Source: Theocolax elegans (taxonomy: Eukaryota > Arthropoda > Insecta > Hymenoptera > Cerocephalidae). From it: a stretch of DNA of 64,000 bases. Of the stretch, positions 63,311 through 64,000 are shown one piece after another. The stretch covers positions 86,121,580-86,185,579 of the forward strand of contig CM047425.1 of NCBI GenBank assembly GCA_026168455.1, written 5' to 3'. The notes beneath the pieces are model-generated. The model saw only the letters and a list, made by a program, of their open reading frames with translations. It searched no databases and was not told the origin of the DNA. Within the stretch, counting starts at the first letter, position 1. The number at the start of each line of letters is the position of its first letter. The translations under genes and the position numbers were made by a program.

Positions 63311-64000
63311 CCAGACGTTCATGGAGAAACTATTCGTTTTGAGGAAACTTGCAAATATTATTCCTTCTAAATATCTGAGATAACATTTAATTTTTCTATA
63401 CATATTAATTCAATAATTTAATAATATAAAATAATATTTAATTATATCTTACTGCATTTATTTCTGTTTTTTTGACGAATTTGTAATTTTTTAAGGAAAG
63501 ATTCAACTGCTTACGAAATTGTTAATATATTTATTATAAATTAATATTTTATAAGTGAAAAAATAAATTGGATGATACATAGCAATTTGTTGTCACCTCC
63601 TTTATATAACAATTTTTATTGGGTGCGATTCCTTATTATGTTTATTTTCTTCACGCATTAGTTTGTTAATTCATCTTTCCACGCTCTATCCGTGTAATTT
63701 ATTACATGAGTATTAGAATAAGAAAATCGTTAAGCACAGAATAGCCTTTTCATCAATCATAAACTTTCTCGAACGATAAAGTGACAATAAGTAATTTTAA
63801 CGTGAAATATTGTAACTTAATATAGATATAACGCAATTCCTAAACGATTTAACTTCACTTTCTACAAAAGTAACGAATGGTAAAAGGTAAAAGGTAAAAA
63901 CGCACTTGAAAGATATTACATCCCAGTGAACAATTTCACTCGATGGACTAAACAGTCCTTTCTCTTTCGTATGCGACAGCAATGTTTGAGTCAAGATCAT
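63311..64000. other. AT-rich sequence, nothing recognised
   Basis: No feature supported up to the window end. A short direct repeat GGTAAAAGGTAAAAGGTAAA lies at about 63879. Confidence 0.55.

Overview
The window looks like insect nuclear DNA, most likely Hymenoptera (bee, ant or wasp). It is strongly AT-rich with dense TA-rich low-complexity DNA, broken by sharply bounded CpG-rich islands of about 150-500 bp. CpG is not depleted inside the islands, many of them abut (GA)n/(CT)n tracts, and the one clear RNA gene is a eukaryotic nuclear tRNA. The order is inferred from composition only, because no recognisable protein gene is present to fix it.

This is a gene desert or the inside of one or more very long introns. 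I found no complete protein-coding gene. The best coding candidate is one 5'-type exon near the right end (ATG at 62973, donor after 63087, + strand). A few weak mini-exon or first-exon candidates on the - strand are listed at low confidence. The only RNA gene I support fully is tRNA-Ile(AAT) at 57057-57130 (-), with an oligo-T terminator directly downstream.

The window is richest in mobile and fold-back DNA. From left to right: a decayed ~820-bp palindrome (5083-5903); a ~31-bp-stem hairpin resembling a microRNA precursor or a tiny MITE (10989-11066); a complete tRNA-derived SINE with poly(A) tail and 12-bp target-site duplication (16842-17321, - strand); a ~670-bp palindromic element between ~47-bp direct repeats (21713-22485); a ~250-bp MITE (53370-53617); and a young ~1.2-kb non-autonomous DNA transposon with an 8-bp target-site duplication and almost identical long terminal inverted repeats (54936-56126). 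That last element encloses at least two further inverted-repeat structures.

Between these lie about 25 CpG-rich islands, many carrying GA/CT tracts, several CAAGGTCA-type nuclear-receptor half-sites, one good insect CTCF-core match and three G-quadruplex-forming tracts. I read them as candidate enhancers or promoters. They may regulate whichever gene(s) this desert belongs to, but nothing in the window proves it. The rest is AT-rich sequence in which I see nothing, recorded as such.
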